DNA of 64,000 bases from Pontederia crassipes (GCA_030549335.1 CM060186.1:21443189-21507188); one strand, 5' to 3'; counted from the stretch's first letter, positions 46,463 through 57,600 are shown. The notes: a model not told the origin generated them from the sequence alone. Translations and numbers: made by a program.

Positions 46463-49400
46463 TTACTCATCATCTGAGTTTCCACATGATTGGTACCCAT
46501 CATCATCATCATCATCATCAGAAGTCGTCGTAGTTTCAAATTCATCTTCGTCCGAGATGTTTTCATCATTTTGTATGACGACGTTATCGAAGTCTTCAAA
46601 TACGTGTTCCGAATCCTGTAGATCGTCGACTAATTCGGTGTCGACAATAAGGGCCACAAAAGTCTGCGAGTCATCTTGAAAGACACATTGCAATGCACCA
46701 TCAACTTCTATCATGCTTCTTGCCTTCGTCTTTATTACAACCCACCATTGTGCTTTGTCCCTGGTCTTCTCCGGATATGGCACATAATATACTTATCTTG
46801 TAGAAGACGGAATAATGAAAGGTTCAAAACGATCATAACACCTATTGTGATGTATTTCAACTATTTTGAAATCTTTATGAACTCGCATCCCTCTCATTTC
46901 CTTTGGATCAAACCAATTACACTCAAATAATGTGACTTTATTACCTCCAGTATATTGCAGCTGAATAATATCCTTGAGAACGCCGTAGTAGTCACGCTCA
47001 TTTTCTCCGTTCGTGGATCCCACGACACATACTCCACTGTTCACGATTTTCTTCCCGATTGACCAAGTTTTAGTGTGAAACTTATAACCATTCACAAAAT
47101 ACACTGGCCAACTTTTCACCTCTCGAGCCGGTCCCCATGACAAATTATGAAGACCAGACGCCGTGCCGATACTGAGAACCTAATATGAAAATAAATGAGT
47201 ATAGTAGACGCTGAAGACATAAAATTATTTAGAATATTTTGAGAATTACCTGTTCCTTAAACCACGGTGTGAAGTCATTCTCGATTCTATCTTGTACATG
47301 TTCTTCAGGGACATTGTAGTATTGCAAGAAAGTACTATATACAAAGTGATGGCTAAATCAAAATGTTGTTTGGGAAGACGTTAAAGAAAAGTACGCATGG
47401 ATATTAAACTTACTTAATGTAGTCTTGCACCTCCGGCGTGTTTAGAAGGACATGATTCGTAGCAGACTTGAATTCTGCATCACTGAGCCATCTACTCCTT
47501 GACTTTCCAAAATGTCATCATAACTGATTGAAGAGCGACAAAGATGTCACATCAGACTATTCTTTTGGAACTTCATCATTTCGATGGACTCTAGTCCTCG
47601 CACACTTAACATGGGACTCGAAGTAGTAAGAACAGAAGTATGAAATCTCCTGAATCATATACGCTTCACATATGGATCCTTCGACACGTGCTTTGTTTTT
47701 AATCATCCTTTTTATTCGATTGAGATATCTTTCAAAAGGATACATCCACCTATATTGTACTGGTCCATCTACCCTTGCCTCATATGGCAGATGAATAGGT
47801 AAGTGCTTCATGGAATCAAAGAATCCCGATGAAAATATTCGTTCCAACTTACATAATATTATCGGAATATTACGTTACAATTGGGTCATATTTTCCACCG
47901 TTAATGTTGTAGAACATAATTCTTTAAAGAATTGACTCAACTCCGTTATCGGCTTCCAAATCTTGTCCAGGAGTGAAGAAAAAGCAGTAGAAAGCAAAGT
48001 TTCCATGAATATGTGGCAGTCGTGACTTTTCATGCCAAACAAACGCAAGTTGTTCATGTCCACACATCGAGTCAGATTTGATGCATAACCATCTGGCATT
48101 CTCAGCTCTTGGATCCAGCGACACACTTGAGTCTTCTGCTCCTTAGTGAGAACATAACTTGCTTTTGGTTTAGATAATCTTCCGTTAGGTAAAGTCACTA
48201 AGTGCAACTCTGGCCTTCGACAGTACTCCTTCAAATCTAGTCTCGCCTTTATGTTGTCCTTTGTTTTGCCCTTAATGTCCATTACGGTGTTGAATACATT
48301 TTCAAACACATTTCTCTCAATGTGCATGACGTCCAAGTTATGACGTATCAAACAATTAGACCAATAAGATAAATCCCATAATATACTTCGTTTGGTCCAG
48401 TTATGACAAACACCATACTCATTGTATGTGACATTTGGGTCGTCGACAATTCTGCATAAAGCATTGACAATGCGACGTAATTGAGCTCCTGAGCGTCTGA
48501 CCGGAGGCATGTCTTCTACAATCCTATTCCATCGAAATGCATTTTAGTTATTTCTATACGGATGATCAGCTGTAAGAAATCGTCTATGGCAATCAAACCA
48601 ACTATTTTTACCCCCATTTATCAAAGTGAACGCATCTGAGTGTTCCATGCAAGATGGACAAGCTAATTTCCCTGCGGTCATCCAACCAGACAACATCTCG
48701 TAGGCTGAAAAGTCATTAATGATCCACAATAAGGCAGCTCTCAATGTGAAATTTTGTTTGATCGACACATCATAGGCGACGACGCCATCCCACAATTCTT
48801 TTAGCTCGTCTATTTAGAGGCTATAAATACACGTCTATCATCTATTTAGGACTCTGAGGACTATGAATAATGCTTGTAAAAAACATATAAGGTGCAGACA
48901 TACAAATCTCAGGTGGTAAATTATAAGGTGTTATTATAACCGGCCAACATGAATAAGGAACTGAAGTCTGATCATATAGTGTAAAACCATCTACGCGTAA
49001 TCCGAGCCTTATGTTCCTTTCGTCCCTAGCAAAATCAGGATGCTTACGATCAAAATGTTTCCATGCTTCACCATCCGATGGATGAAGCATGACACCTTCA
49101 GAAGTATTATGTTGTGCATGCCACTTCATTTGGGATGCTGACCCTATAGACGAGTATAGTCTTTTAAGCTTTGGAATAAGAGGCAAATAATGCATTCTTT
49201 TCATAGCCACTTGAGACTTGTTAGTCACTCTATATCGTTCGGCCCCACAAAATTTGTATTCATTTATATTGATGTCCTCGCCGTAATATAACATACAATC
49301 ATCACGACAACAATCTATTTTAGTTGAGTCAAGACCAAGTTTACTCAAGTTTACTGACCAATCTTTTTATCCTATAAAAATTTTCAGAAATACGAGCCCC

Positions 49401-49991
49401 AGTTGATGTGACATCTTTTAAAATATCTAGAAATGCATCAAAACATGCTTGTAAAATATTGTGCTCGGCTTTCAGATTCAACAATCTAACAGCAAGTGAT
49501 AGTTCCGAATGACTTTCACACCCAGGCCATAAGGGTTGGCTCGATGCGTTTAGTAAGTCATAAAAATCTCTTGCTTCTGGATTTGGTGCCTCTTCATTCT
49601 GCTCAAATCTAATATTGCCATACTCAGTTGCAGTTGCGTCATAAACTAATTGTTCATTAACTGAAGTAAATGTTGGTTCAGGTTCGACAAAATGAAGACC
49701 TAGATTTGGAACGCTTGTCGAAGGCGCTCCTTCGCCTAAATCATCCCATTGCTAATAATTGAGTTTGAAATCCTTTCTATATAAGTGAACTTTGACAGTC
49801 TCTATCGTCTGTAACTTTGTGCTAAAATATTTCAAACAAGGACACCTAATTATTTCCTCCCGCTGATGTTGTAAAGATTGACAAGCCATGGTAACATAAT
49901 AGTCAACGCCATCGATGAATTCTTGTGTCAAGCCTCTACGACCAGGATTATTTCTATTGTACATCCATCGACGATCGTTCAAGTATGACAT
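46463..49991 (-). pseudogene. CACTA transposase (TnpD/Tnp2-type) gene relic
   Basis: Minus-strand gene starting M-S-Y-L-N-D-R-R-W-M-Y at 49991. Domains in order are: transposase-associated domain (R-G-L-T-x-E-F-x-x-G-V-D-Y, C-P-C-L-x-Y; 49760-49990), a spacer with H-S-E-L-S-L-A-V-R-L-L-N-L-K (about 49490), the Tnp2 core (F-C-G-A-E-R-Y about 49250; G-L-R-V-D-G-F-T about 48990; L-W-D-G-V-V-A-Y-D about 48790), H-N-L-D-V-M-H-I-E (about 48330), DUF4218 (S-H-D-C-H about 48030; H-L-P-Y-E-A-R-V-D-G-P-V-Q-Y-R-W about 47780) and DUF4216 with an acidic tail (46463-47143). Splice borders flank 47188-47250. In-frame stops lie near 49750, 48843, 48825, 48542, 47876 and 46794, with frameshifts at 49336-49355 and about 48810. 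The enzyme would cut and join CACTA ends; this copy cannot. Confidence 0.85.
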
Positions 49992-50804
49992 AATGTCTGC
50001 ATTAAATAATTTCTTTAGAAAAAAATTAGAAGGAAAGATACAAACAAAGTAGAAAATATATACATACATGTACATATTTATATATATGTATGTAAGATGT
50101 TGCGGCTGATGATATGAAAACCTTACACACATACAAGATTACAAATTTGAAGTCAAGGGTGCAGCATTAGGTGGACTCTGCAGGACAACAGATCTATAAC
50201 ACCTAATTCTGAAAACTTTACTTTTATATACCATTATAAAAGTAATTTCTCCTATCTTTTCAATTCTCTCTCTTGGAATTGAGTTGAAGGCATTACTGTA
50301 GTCACATAATTTTCAAATGACTTCATAAGTATCTACGTCTAGCTAGTATGAATTAATTAAAACTAGATTAACATTGTTGAAGTTGACCATACTGAGTAAA
50401 GTCTTTAGATGTTTTTTTTAAGATGTTAGACTCGGTCACTATATAAAAAAAACTATTAATTCGTAAGAAGAAAGTTGTGGCTCCCAGTTGAGTTTCAATA
50501 AAAAAAAATATCACAAGATTGAATTTCATAAGGTTCGAAATTAATGGTTCCATAAAGAAGGAATAATTATGATCTCTTTTAAAATTAATTATTTCATAAG
50601 TAACTACGTCTAGCTAGCTGAAATTAATTAGAGATTGAATATTACGACTCATGCATCATACCAAAGTGAACACCGAATAGAGATAATTCAATTACACAAG
50701 CACGCATCAATACATATTGCAATCAAGAGAATAAATTCATCAACAACAAGTCCCTTTTGGAGTTTGATGGATCCCAATTTAGACGTACTGAAATTTTTTT
50801 CTCC
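49992..50804. other. Leader and intergenic part of the CACTA element
   Basis: AT-rich sequence upstream of the transposase start and before the GC-rich repeat. It contains several 'ttaaaattaattatttcataagtaactacgtctagctag'-type words repeated at about 50325 and 50595. It is probably a first intron or 5' UTR. Confidence 0.4.
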
Positions 50805-51000
50805 GGCCGCCGGGTGGAAGGTGGTCGGGTCTGGCCGCCGCGCGCGGAGGGCGGTCGGATATGGCCGCCGCGCGAAGGGAAGCCGGATCTGGCCGCCGCG
50901 CGCAGAGGGCGGCCGGATCTGGCCGCCGCGTGCGGAGGGCGGCCGGATATGGCCGCCGCGTGAATTAAGGGCGGCCGGATCTGGCCGCCGGAGAGAGTAA
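50805..51000. repeat. About 30-bp GC-rich tandem repeat near the promoter end
   Basis: Five to six units of GGCCGGATCTGGCCGCCGCG plus a 'tgcggaggg' tail, with small changes. The position between the right subterminal array and the transposase start recalls the GC-rich downstream control region of maize Spm. Confidence 0.8.
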
Positions 51001-51180
51001 GGAGGGCGGGGATCGAAGCCTACCTGCGGCGGACAAAATGCGACCTGGCGGCGACGACCTAGCGGCGGCGAGGGACGGCAATGCGCATCGGCCGGATGAA
51101 ATGCGGAGGGCGGTGTAGAAATGCGGCCGGTCGACGATATGCGGGAGCGAAAAGGGGAAAAGTGATAGTGGGGTCGGGTA
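51001..51180. other. GC-rich non-repetitive segment near the CACTA right end
   Basis: Continues the GC-rich block with 'cggcggcgag' and 'atgcggccgg' words. Likely part of exon 1 or promoter of the transposase gene. Confidence 0.4.
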
Positions 51181-51784
51181 TTTATATAGGAATTTTGCGA
51201 CGATTGTAATCGTCAGAACATAGGTAAATATAATATAATATTAATTCCAATTTTGACAGCTCGAACCCGCTAGAAAATCCGTCGTAACTTTCGACGGTTT
51301 CCTGAACAGTCGAAACTTTCGACATTTTCAACCGTCGATATATATAATATTTTAAATATCCCAACTGAACAGAGTTGGGTAATTTAATGAATAAAAATCT
51401 CATAACGTTCCGACGGCTTCGACCGTCGAAATATCGACGGTTGGGTAGAACGTCGCAAATATCGACGGTCAAAACAGTCGAAAATTAAAATAATAATATG
51501 CTACCAACGTTGAAATGTTTCGACGGCTAAGACCGCTGGAAGTTTCGACGGATAGGTAAACTGTCAAAATTTTCGACGGTCTCAGCCGTCGAAAAACCAA
51601 GATTTTCGACGGAAGCTTTCGACGAATTCTGGACCGTCGAAAGTTTAGACGGCGAGAACCGTCGAAAAGTATCCGACGAAAATTTTGACGGTTTAATTGA
51701 TTCGCCGAAAAAACCGTCGGTATTTCAGACGGATATTGGACCGTCGGAAATAAACCGTCGGAAATCCGGCTTTTTCTTGTAATG
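51181..51784. repeat. Right terminus and subterminal repeat array of the CACTA element
   Basis: Alternating TTTCGACGGTT and AACCGTCGAAA words, same CGACGGT core as the left array, ending in ttttcttgtaatg. The TIR mismatch (CATTA for CACTA) is a single transition. Confidence 0.85.
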
Positions 51785-52218
51785 ACCCGAATATATCTCC
51801 AAAAAAAAAAAAGCAACCCCTCAAATTTTATTGATATGGAGGAAAGGCGATAACACATGTTGGAACAGCAGTAGAATTCCATGCATGCATCAGTTCAACA
51901 CAAAGAGGTGTATATCACGTTGTGCTATCTACAGAAACAAAAGCAAGAACCCTTTCAGTTCTTCCCATCAATATCACTGTGTACAATTTTGATCTATCTC
52001 GTTTGTTCTTCTTCAACATTCACCAACAAATACTGGTCTTAATAGAATGATTAAATTAGAGGAAACAAGCAAACGAACGAAAAGGAAGACACGAAGTCAT
52101 GCAACACAGACAACGCACGGGTGACGGATTCTGAAATAGTAAAAGGAAAATGAGAAGAAAGTTGAGCCCTTCAGCTGGCGCCTGTAGAAAACAGTAGATC
52201 AATTAGAATTGTTTAACG
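51785..52218. other. 3' flank of the ERF gene
   Basis: 434 bp between the CACTA insertion and the ERF stop codon. It probably contains the ERF 3' UTR. No other feature seen. Confidence 0.5.
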
Positions 52219-53001
52219 TCATAAGACGTAGTCCCAAAGAAGGGTTTCGTAATTGGCCGGAAGGAAAGCGTCCGACGCGGCAGTGAAGAGCTGATCCGGC
52301 GGCCCAGTATCGAACTCGTTCCACGGCATCGGGAACGGCCACAAGTCGAGCGGCTCGTCGTAGTACACGAGTTCGCACCCGGAAGAGTTGGCCGAGTCGA
52401 CCGCGTAGCTGTCGAGTGGCGGTAGTGTCAGGATCTCCGCCAGCCCATCGGACTCGGCGTCGGCGGCGGCAACCGCCTTGAAGGAGGCCCCGGCGGCCTC
52501 CACGTCCTCCGACGAAGGCCTCGCCTCCCCAGCAAAGGACCCGGGATCCATGGCGGCCGCCTTTGCCGCGGCCGCCTGCACGTCTTGCGGGGACAGCGAC
52601 GCCGGGCGTGGGAGGAATTCGGCGAGCTCCGGGAAGTTGAGGATCGCGGTCGCGCCCTTTATGCTGATCGCGGCCACGTCGTGGGCGCGGGCGGCCATCT
52701 CCGCCGTCGGGAACGTCCCCAGCCAAATGCGCGACTTCTTGCGGGGCTCGCGTATCTCGGACACCCACTTCCCCCAGTTCCGCATCCGGACGCCGCGGAA
52801 AGCCGGGTGCCTGCTACGGTCGCGCGCCCTCTTGCCGCTGGCCGAGCCCTTGGCCGCTGCCGGAACCGTCGGGGACGCGCACCCTGTCTCTTCTTTCTGC
52901 AGCGTGGTAGTAAAGGGACATGGGGAGGGAGGAGAGGAAGCTGAAGTGGACATGGATTCAGCGCAGCTCCCTGGTTCAGGGAAGCTCGGGGAATCGCTCA
53001 T
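52219..53001 (-). CDS. AP2/ERF transcription factor, DREB A-4 (TINY/ERF034-like), 260 aa
   Basis: Single-exon gene. The first ATG in frame is at 53001 (M-S-D-S-P-S-F). The frame is open 11 codons further up to an in-frame TAA, but that stretch holds no ATG. One AP2 domain spans about residues 68-126: F-R-G-V-R near its start, then [25 protein letters not shown] and L-N-F-P. Val80 and Glu85 are the DREB-type residues that favour DRE/CRT (A/GCCGAC) DNA. A basic stretch K57-R-A-R-D-R-S-R before the domain fits a nuclear signal. [15 protein letters not shown] after it is typical of the A-4 group. The acidic, aromatic C-terminus ends L-L-W-D-Y-V-L and probably activates transcription. Coding GC is very high. 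Likely a stress or growth regulator, by family. Confidence 0.93.
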   Translation of the reverse strand: MSDSPSFPEPGSCAESMSTSASSPPSPCPFTTTLQKEETGCASPTVPAAAKGSASGKRARDRSRHPAFRGVRMRNWGKWVSEIREPRKKSRIWLGTFPTAEMAARAHDVAAISIKGATAILNFPELAEFLPRPASLSPQDVQAAAAKAAAMDPGSFAGEARPSSEDVEAAGASFKAVAAADAESDGLAEILTLPPLDSYAVDSANSSGCELVYYDEPLDLWPFPMPWNEFDTGPPDQLFTAASDAFLPANYETLLWDYVL

Positions 53002-53058
53002 TGACGTCTTCGAATTCGTTTCTCTTTGACGCAATTAGAGCAATTAATATGCTACTGA

Positions 53059-53124
53059 TCACTGAAGGCTTCGATGCATGGGCGACGAAGCTTGTTGACT
53101 GCGGTGGCCCTGAGTGGGAGTCAT
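53059..53124 (-). promoter_or_regulatory. Upstream ORF in the presumed ERF leader
   Basis: ATG at 53124 opens a 21-codon frame ending TGA at 53059, 57 bases before the ERF start. A second in-frame ATG lies six codons before the stop. If the leader is transcribed without an intron, this uORF would precede the main start and could lower its translation. A TATA-like 'tatata' at about 53258-53263 on the minus strand would place the transcript start upstream of it. Confidence 0.4.
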
Positions 53125-54189
53125 GGAATTAAAGTAGCTTTCTGGTGATTTTGCTGCAGCCAAGGAAAGATTAGACAGTTCAGGACCAGAAGATGATAAA
53201 AGAAGAAAAAAAACGTTGATTCGCCTTCTTCCAGAGTAGAGGATAAAGGCAGCTTGTCGTATATAGATATAATCATATAATTAAGAGAGAGAAATGGACT
53301 AGCGATGGGGGTAGTATCTCTCTCTCCCCCTCCTTATAATAGAGGAGGATGACGTGAGATGTTGTTTTAAAAGTGTTTTGTTGGCCACAACCGGGAAGAA
53401 ATTGTTTTCTTATTGTTCCAATTGGTGAACAAAATCAAAAGCATCTGAAGTATTTGGAGTTCATGGAGGCCAACACTTCTGAGATATGAGAACAAGAAGT
53501 ATATGGCCTTATCTGTTATACTATGCACAACCAACATACACTAAGCCACGGACCAATTTAATTGGTCTTTTCTTTCTTATTTTTTTTCTCCTCTTCTCTA
53601 TGGCCTTATCTCTTGGCACTAAATAGACTACTATATTTGACGTAAAAAAAAAATTGTCCAATTAAATTATTTACTATCAGTTAGTAGACTCTCTAACCAT
53701 GACTCGTCATAATTAACTAAAATTGATAAAATGCCGTAAAGATGTATTCGTAATGATTTTTTCATAGCATACAAAAGATAAGCAAGTATAATGGAATACT
53801 CTCGTGCATCAAATATTGAGTACCTATTTTAAAAAATAAATGAAATACCATGTATAAACAAGCAAATAATGTTCTGGTAGTCTTGGAAAGTTTATTGTGT
53901 CATGTGCTAATCCATCATGCCTATATCTAAATTACACATGTTCAAGTCACATGCAACCACTATATTAAAATTAGGGATGCTTTTCTTTTTTTACATAGTA
54001 TAATTGATCTATTTCATGAAGAGAAGCCATGGCATGGATGCATATCATTTTTTTCTTTGTATGATGGCATGCATGTAATGGCATGCAGTGTTACATATCA
54101 GAAGTATGTACAAGTATGTCGCAAAAGAGTAATGTTATAAAAAAAAAGTGCATGTTACAAAGAAAAAAATATCAAACCATGTCATTTCA
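53125..54189. other. ERF promoter region and AT-rich flank
   Basis: On the minus strand there is a TATA-like element at about 53258, a CT-rich patch and a second TATA-like 'tattataagg' at about 53335. Beyond 53400 nothing is recognised. A TGACGTGAG word (53349-53357) could be a bZIP site but is unproven. Confidence 0.35.
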
Positions 54190-54251
54190 TGCAACAACAA
54201 ACAACAACAAAGCCTTATCCCACTAGGTGGGGTCGGCTGCATGGATCATAT
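54190..54251 (-). mobile_element. 3' tail of an RTE-type LINE or Au-like SINE
   Basis: On the minus strand: 'gccgaccccacctagtggg', then 'ataaggctttgttgttg', ending in a TTG-rich tail. This is the well-known 3' end of plant RTE LINEs, also borrowed by the Au SINE family. Only the tail is recognised, so which of the two it is cannot be decided. Confidence 0.65.
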
Positions 54252-56129
54252 GGCTACATGCATGCAATGAAAAAAGTGATCACCAAGAAAAAATTGTGTG
54301 ACATGCACATAAATGTATATTTCATTATTGTCTATATGAGACCATATGGTTTTGAAGTGTGGATCCATAAAATATAATGTTACATAGTTTATGTATAAAA
54401 CGTTTGGAGGCATATAAACATATTGAAATCAACATATCAATGAATAGGAATGACAATCTATTTGCCTCTCACATAGAACGATAGTATCAAACTATAACAT
54501 TTGATAAGAACCAGTAGGGATGAATGAGTTAGGAAAACCCACTCTTTTCTCCTCTCTCGCCAAGATGAGAATATAAAACTCTCCACCTATTCTCATGTAT
54601 TTTTCATATCATCAGAAATACAAGGGTGAATTAAGTATAATCACATTATAAAAAAACTTGACTTTTCTAACAATTCTTTCGCTTAACATAAATTTGCTAA
54701 CAGCCAAGCATCAATAGAAAATTCTTATTATTATGATCACTGTGAGCGTTTAAAGAGGGGAGAGGTGAATATATATATATATATATATAATCGAAATCTT
54801 TCAATCTGAATAATAAGAAGGAAAATAATAATGTAATTAATAACAATAAGTGAAATACTAATGAATAAGCTTAAGGAAAAGATAAGAGAAAGAAAACTCA
54901 AATAAATATGAGGTTCAACACTAATGTTACCCACGTTTCAACTTCAATGTTTCAACCTTGAAACTACCAGAGTTCTACTAGTGTTCCTTCATTCCAGAAG
55001 GATAAGTAATTTTTTTACGTTGAAGTATATGCATTGCCTTTTTTCGGTTTTAGAGTTACGACACACCCCTCCACATTGAAGTCTCATGCAACCTTTTTTT
55101 ACTCAAGAGACAAAGATAAAATCTCTAATACAAATTGAGCACGATAGACTTAAAAAACAATCAACTTATGTATGTTGATGCTTCATTAGAAACCTCAATT
55201 TCTTTTGGCTCTTTAAGGTCTTTTATAAGTGTTTCTATTTCACATTATTGTCACACCTCGTTTCTATTATGAGCTATCAATACGATGATCGATCACACTT
55301 ATTGTCAATTAGTTGAACTTCATTAGTTGATTGTGATTTAACGTATCACTCTACACCATCTGATTATATCTTTGTGCACATATATCAATTAAGATGATTT
55401 TTTATTTTATAAAAATAATAAATAATAAGATTATTTTTAACTTTTGTATTTGTGTCTTAATCTCGATTTGATGGGAATATTTTTTAAACATTTCACTGAA
55501 GTTTAATATTTATCTCAATCGACCAATTCGATTAGCCACTGAAAGAATATGATTGTTGGTGCTTTGGTCGATTGCAGTTCCATTGTTGATGATTTTTTAG
55601 ATGTTTTTTTTTCTAATGATGTATCAATTTCGCAAACACCGGTGCTATCGTCAATCGGCTATCTTCTATTGATTCCTTGTAGAAGTATTTAGCAATTGAT
55701 AAAAATTGTTAGTATTTATTTTACCTTTTGGTCCATTGAACTATTGCTAGGGTTGACTAGATCGGTCAATATGTTGAAAATCACTACCTTATCTTCTTCT
55801 CAATCGTCAACATAAATTTGACAGATGTCGACCAGTCATTCGATTGATATTGTTCTAGAAGTCATTCTTTCCCTTTTTGAACTTTGGTATCTTTATACTC
55901 AAATAAATTTTCATGAAAACAAAGTCGCTTCGGTGAAGTAAGATATTCAAATATATCATGTGTTGCATAATTCTTTTTATAAAATTAGGTCTTTTTGACA
56001 TTTAGCAAATATAACCCTAAACTTCATAAGTTAGTATTATAAAATTGAAAAGGGTGGGTTAAAGCATAAAACATATGGTCCAACGATCAAGCAGCAAAAA
56101 AAAAAAAAAAAAGAATTGATCAATATTCT
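54252..56129. other. AT-rich intergenic stretch
   Basis: Contains an AT microsatellite at 54769-54789 and a 'gaggggagaggtgaata' phrase (54756) often seen near retroelement-derived sequence. No coding region is supported. Confidence 0.35.
54769..54789. repeat. (AT)n microsatellite
   Basis: Pure AT run of about 21 bases. Confidence 0.9.
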
Positions 56130-56370
56130 CTTGAGCCATCGACTTTGTTAGCATATCTGAATTTGTGTAGATTTTCTTCGTAAATTGTATCTCGTTGCAT
56201 CTACCATAGTGTGAATAAAGTGATAGCTAATATCAGTGTGTTTACTTGGAGAATGAAAGGTTGGATTCATTGCAACATGAAATGCACAATGGCTATCACA
56301 ATATATGCATATCGTGTTTTGCTTCGTTCCTGAAAAATGTATCCAATCATATAACTCCTTTGAAAGCATG
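56130..56370 (-). pseudogene. Ty1/copia RNase H C-terminal relic
   Basis: Minus-strand frame with I-Y-C-D-S-H-C-A-F-H-V-A-M-N-P-T-F-H-S-P-S-K-H, which matches the copia 'CDNxxAIxiAxNPxFHxRTKH' motif. Y-H-F-I follows. A frame change near 56190 is followed by D-M-L-T-K, the end of the RNase H domain. No LTR is recognised next to it. Confidence 0.6.
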
Positions 56371-56638
56371 ATTGCTATGTGATTTTATTAAATTGTTAAA
56401 ATAGCAACAACTAACTTCAAAATGTAACAACATATTCAATACAACTCGATCTTTTTACATATAATACAAAGCAGCATGATCAAAATTGCATCTCAACAAT
56501 ATGAGTATTTCGATCACCGTTGTCTAATGATCACAATTAAATTTTTGCCACAAATCTATTTACTAGTTTAATGTTGGAACATTGTTTTACCTAATAGACG
56601 CTATAGCAAACAAAACACTTTCCACTATTAGCAAATAA
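56371..56638. other. AT-rich spacer
   Basis: Nothing recognised. Confidence 0.4.
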
Positions 56639-57600
56639 CACTACAACAAATGTGATTTATAACCACAACATGTTAATTCATGGTAATAACCATATCTTAT
56701 AGTCACGATTATGGTTTTTTTTTAGTATTAATGAATTTGTAGGGACAAATAATATATCATGGTAATAATGATTTAGCAATTGTTATGAAGATTTATTTCA
56801 TGAAAAATAACATAATTAGTTGCTGGAATTTTAATTTTCATAATAAACTATATTCTTCATCATCAATAAATCATAAAAATTTCATAACTAATTGTTAAAA
56901 ACAGCATTATCTATTTGTTACATTTTTAAATTTTGCGGCAAATAACACGTAAAATTTCAATAAAACTTAATTGTGATTCATACTTTATTAATATTTAAGA
57001 AATATTATTTCAACATTATTAATTGTACATATGTGTATGTGTGTGTTTTGTTGATAAACTTACATTAATAATCATGCATCATGCATTGAACTTAAAAATT
57101 GTATGATTTAATTAATCAACTAGATTATTTAATACTTTATTATTTATTATTTAAAAATGAAAACTTATAATTATACTTTAGGTTTTAATATTGTTAATAG
57201 AAGATAAACTAAATATCTTAAGTTTTAATATCTTTGTGTGAAGGGTTGCCCTCGATGGCCGCCCCAACGCGTGAGGCGGCCGACGAGTGGTCGCCCCTGC
57301 ACGAGAGGCAGCTCGCCGGGCCTCTCACTCAGGGGTGGTCCCTGACGACCGCCTCTCGCTCTAGGCCAGACGACGGGGGCTGCCTCTGCATGAGAGGCAA
57401 CTCGTCGGCCACCTCACGTGCTGGGGCGGCCGGCGTAGGCGCCTCATGCACTAGGGGGCCGACGATTGCCAATGCGTAAGGCGGCTGTCGAGCTATCTCT
57501 CACACAGAGGTGACCGTCGATGCCCCCCAGCGCGAGAGGCGACCGTTAGGGGATGCTCGAGCTGCCTATTACCATGTATTTGTGACCCACTACTTCCCTA
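56639..57600 (+). mobile_element. CACTA-like element, right end lost or eroded
   Basis: Starts CACTACAACAAATG, then 'taaccacaacatgttaattcatggtaataacc'-type words. Near 57568 'tattaccatg' is an inverted echo of the left 'catggtaata' (56678), but no TAGTG terminus follows. The interior is AT-rich with a GC-rich repeat at 57235-57560. Probably a non-autonomous CACTA copy that lost its right end. Confidence 0.4.
57235..57560. repeat. GC-rich degenerate repeat in the CACTA-like element
   Basis: Recurring 'gcgagaggc', 'gaggcggccg' and 'actcaggggtgg' words about every 35-45 bases. An 81-codon frame across it has no recognisable domain. Confidence 0.6.

Larger units (their letters stand above)
42852..51784 (-). 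mobile_element. Autonomous-type CACTA (En/Spm-like) transposon, 8.9 kb, decayed
   Basis: The left terminus is CACTACAAGAAAATT. The right terminus is the reverse complement of CATTACAAGAAAAAG (one change in CACTA). A perfect 3-bp target duplication ACC lies at 42849-42851 and 51785-51787. Dense GACGGTT/AACCGTC arrays occupy both subterminal regions. Two genes on the minus strand are a TnpD/Tnp2-type transposase (46463-49991) and a TnpA/Transposase_24-type protein (44428-46059). A GC-rich tandem repeat lies between the transposase 5' end and the right terminus. This matches the En/Spm layout, with the right end as the promoter end. Multiple stops and frameshifts make the encoded proteins non-functional in this copy. 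The termini look intact enough to be used in trans. Confidence 0.9.

Noticed and set aside
50635..51000. 121-codon frame with repeated Gly-Arg-Ile-Trp-Pro-Pro-Arg units
   Set aside because: It translates the 30-bp GC-rich tandem repeat of the CACTA element; antisense to the transposase gene.
52199..53029. Long frames of 119-189 codons overlapping the ERF gene
   Set aside because: They are alternative frames of the GC-rich ERF coding region; only the 260-codon frame has the AP2 domain.
53002..53034. N-terminal extension of the ERF protein by 11 codons
   Set aside because: The extension would start at TTG (53034); the first ATG is at 53001 and an in-frame stop lies just upstream.
57234..57479. 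81-codon GC-rich frame
   Set aside because: Built from degenerate GC-rich repeats inside a CACTA-like element, with no domain and no homologue recalled.
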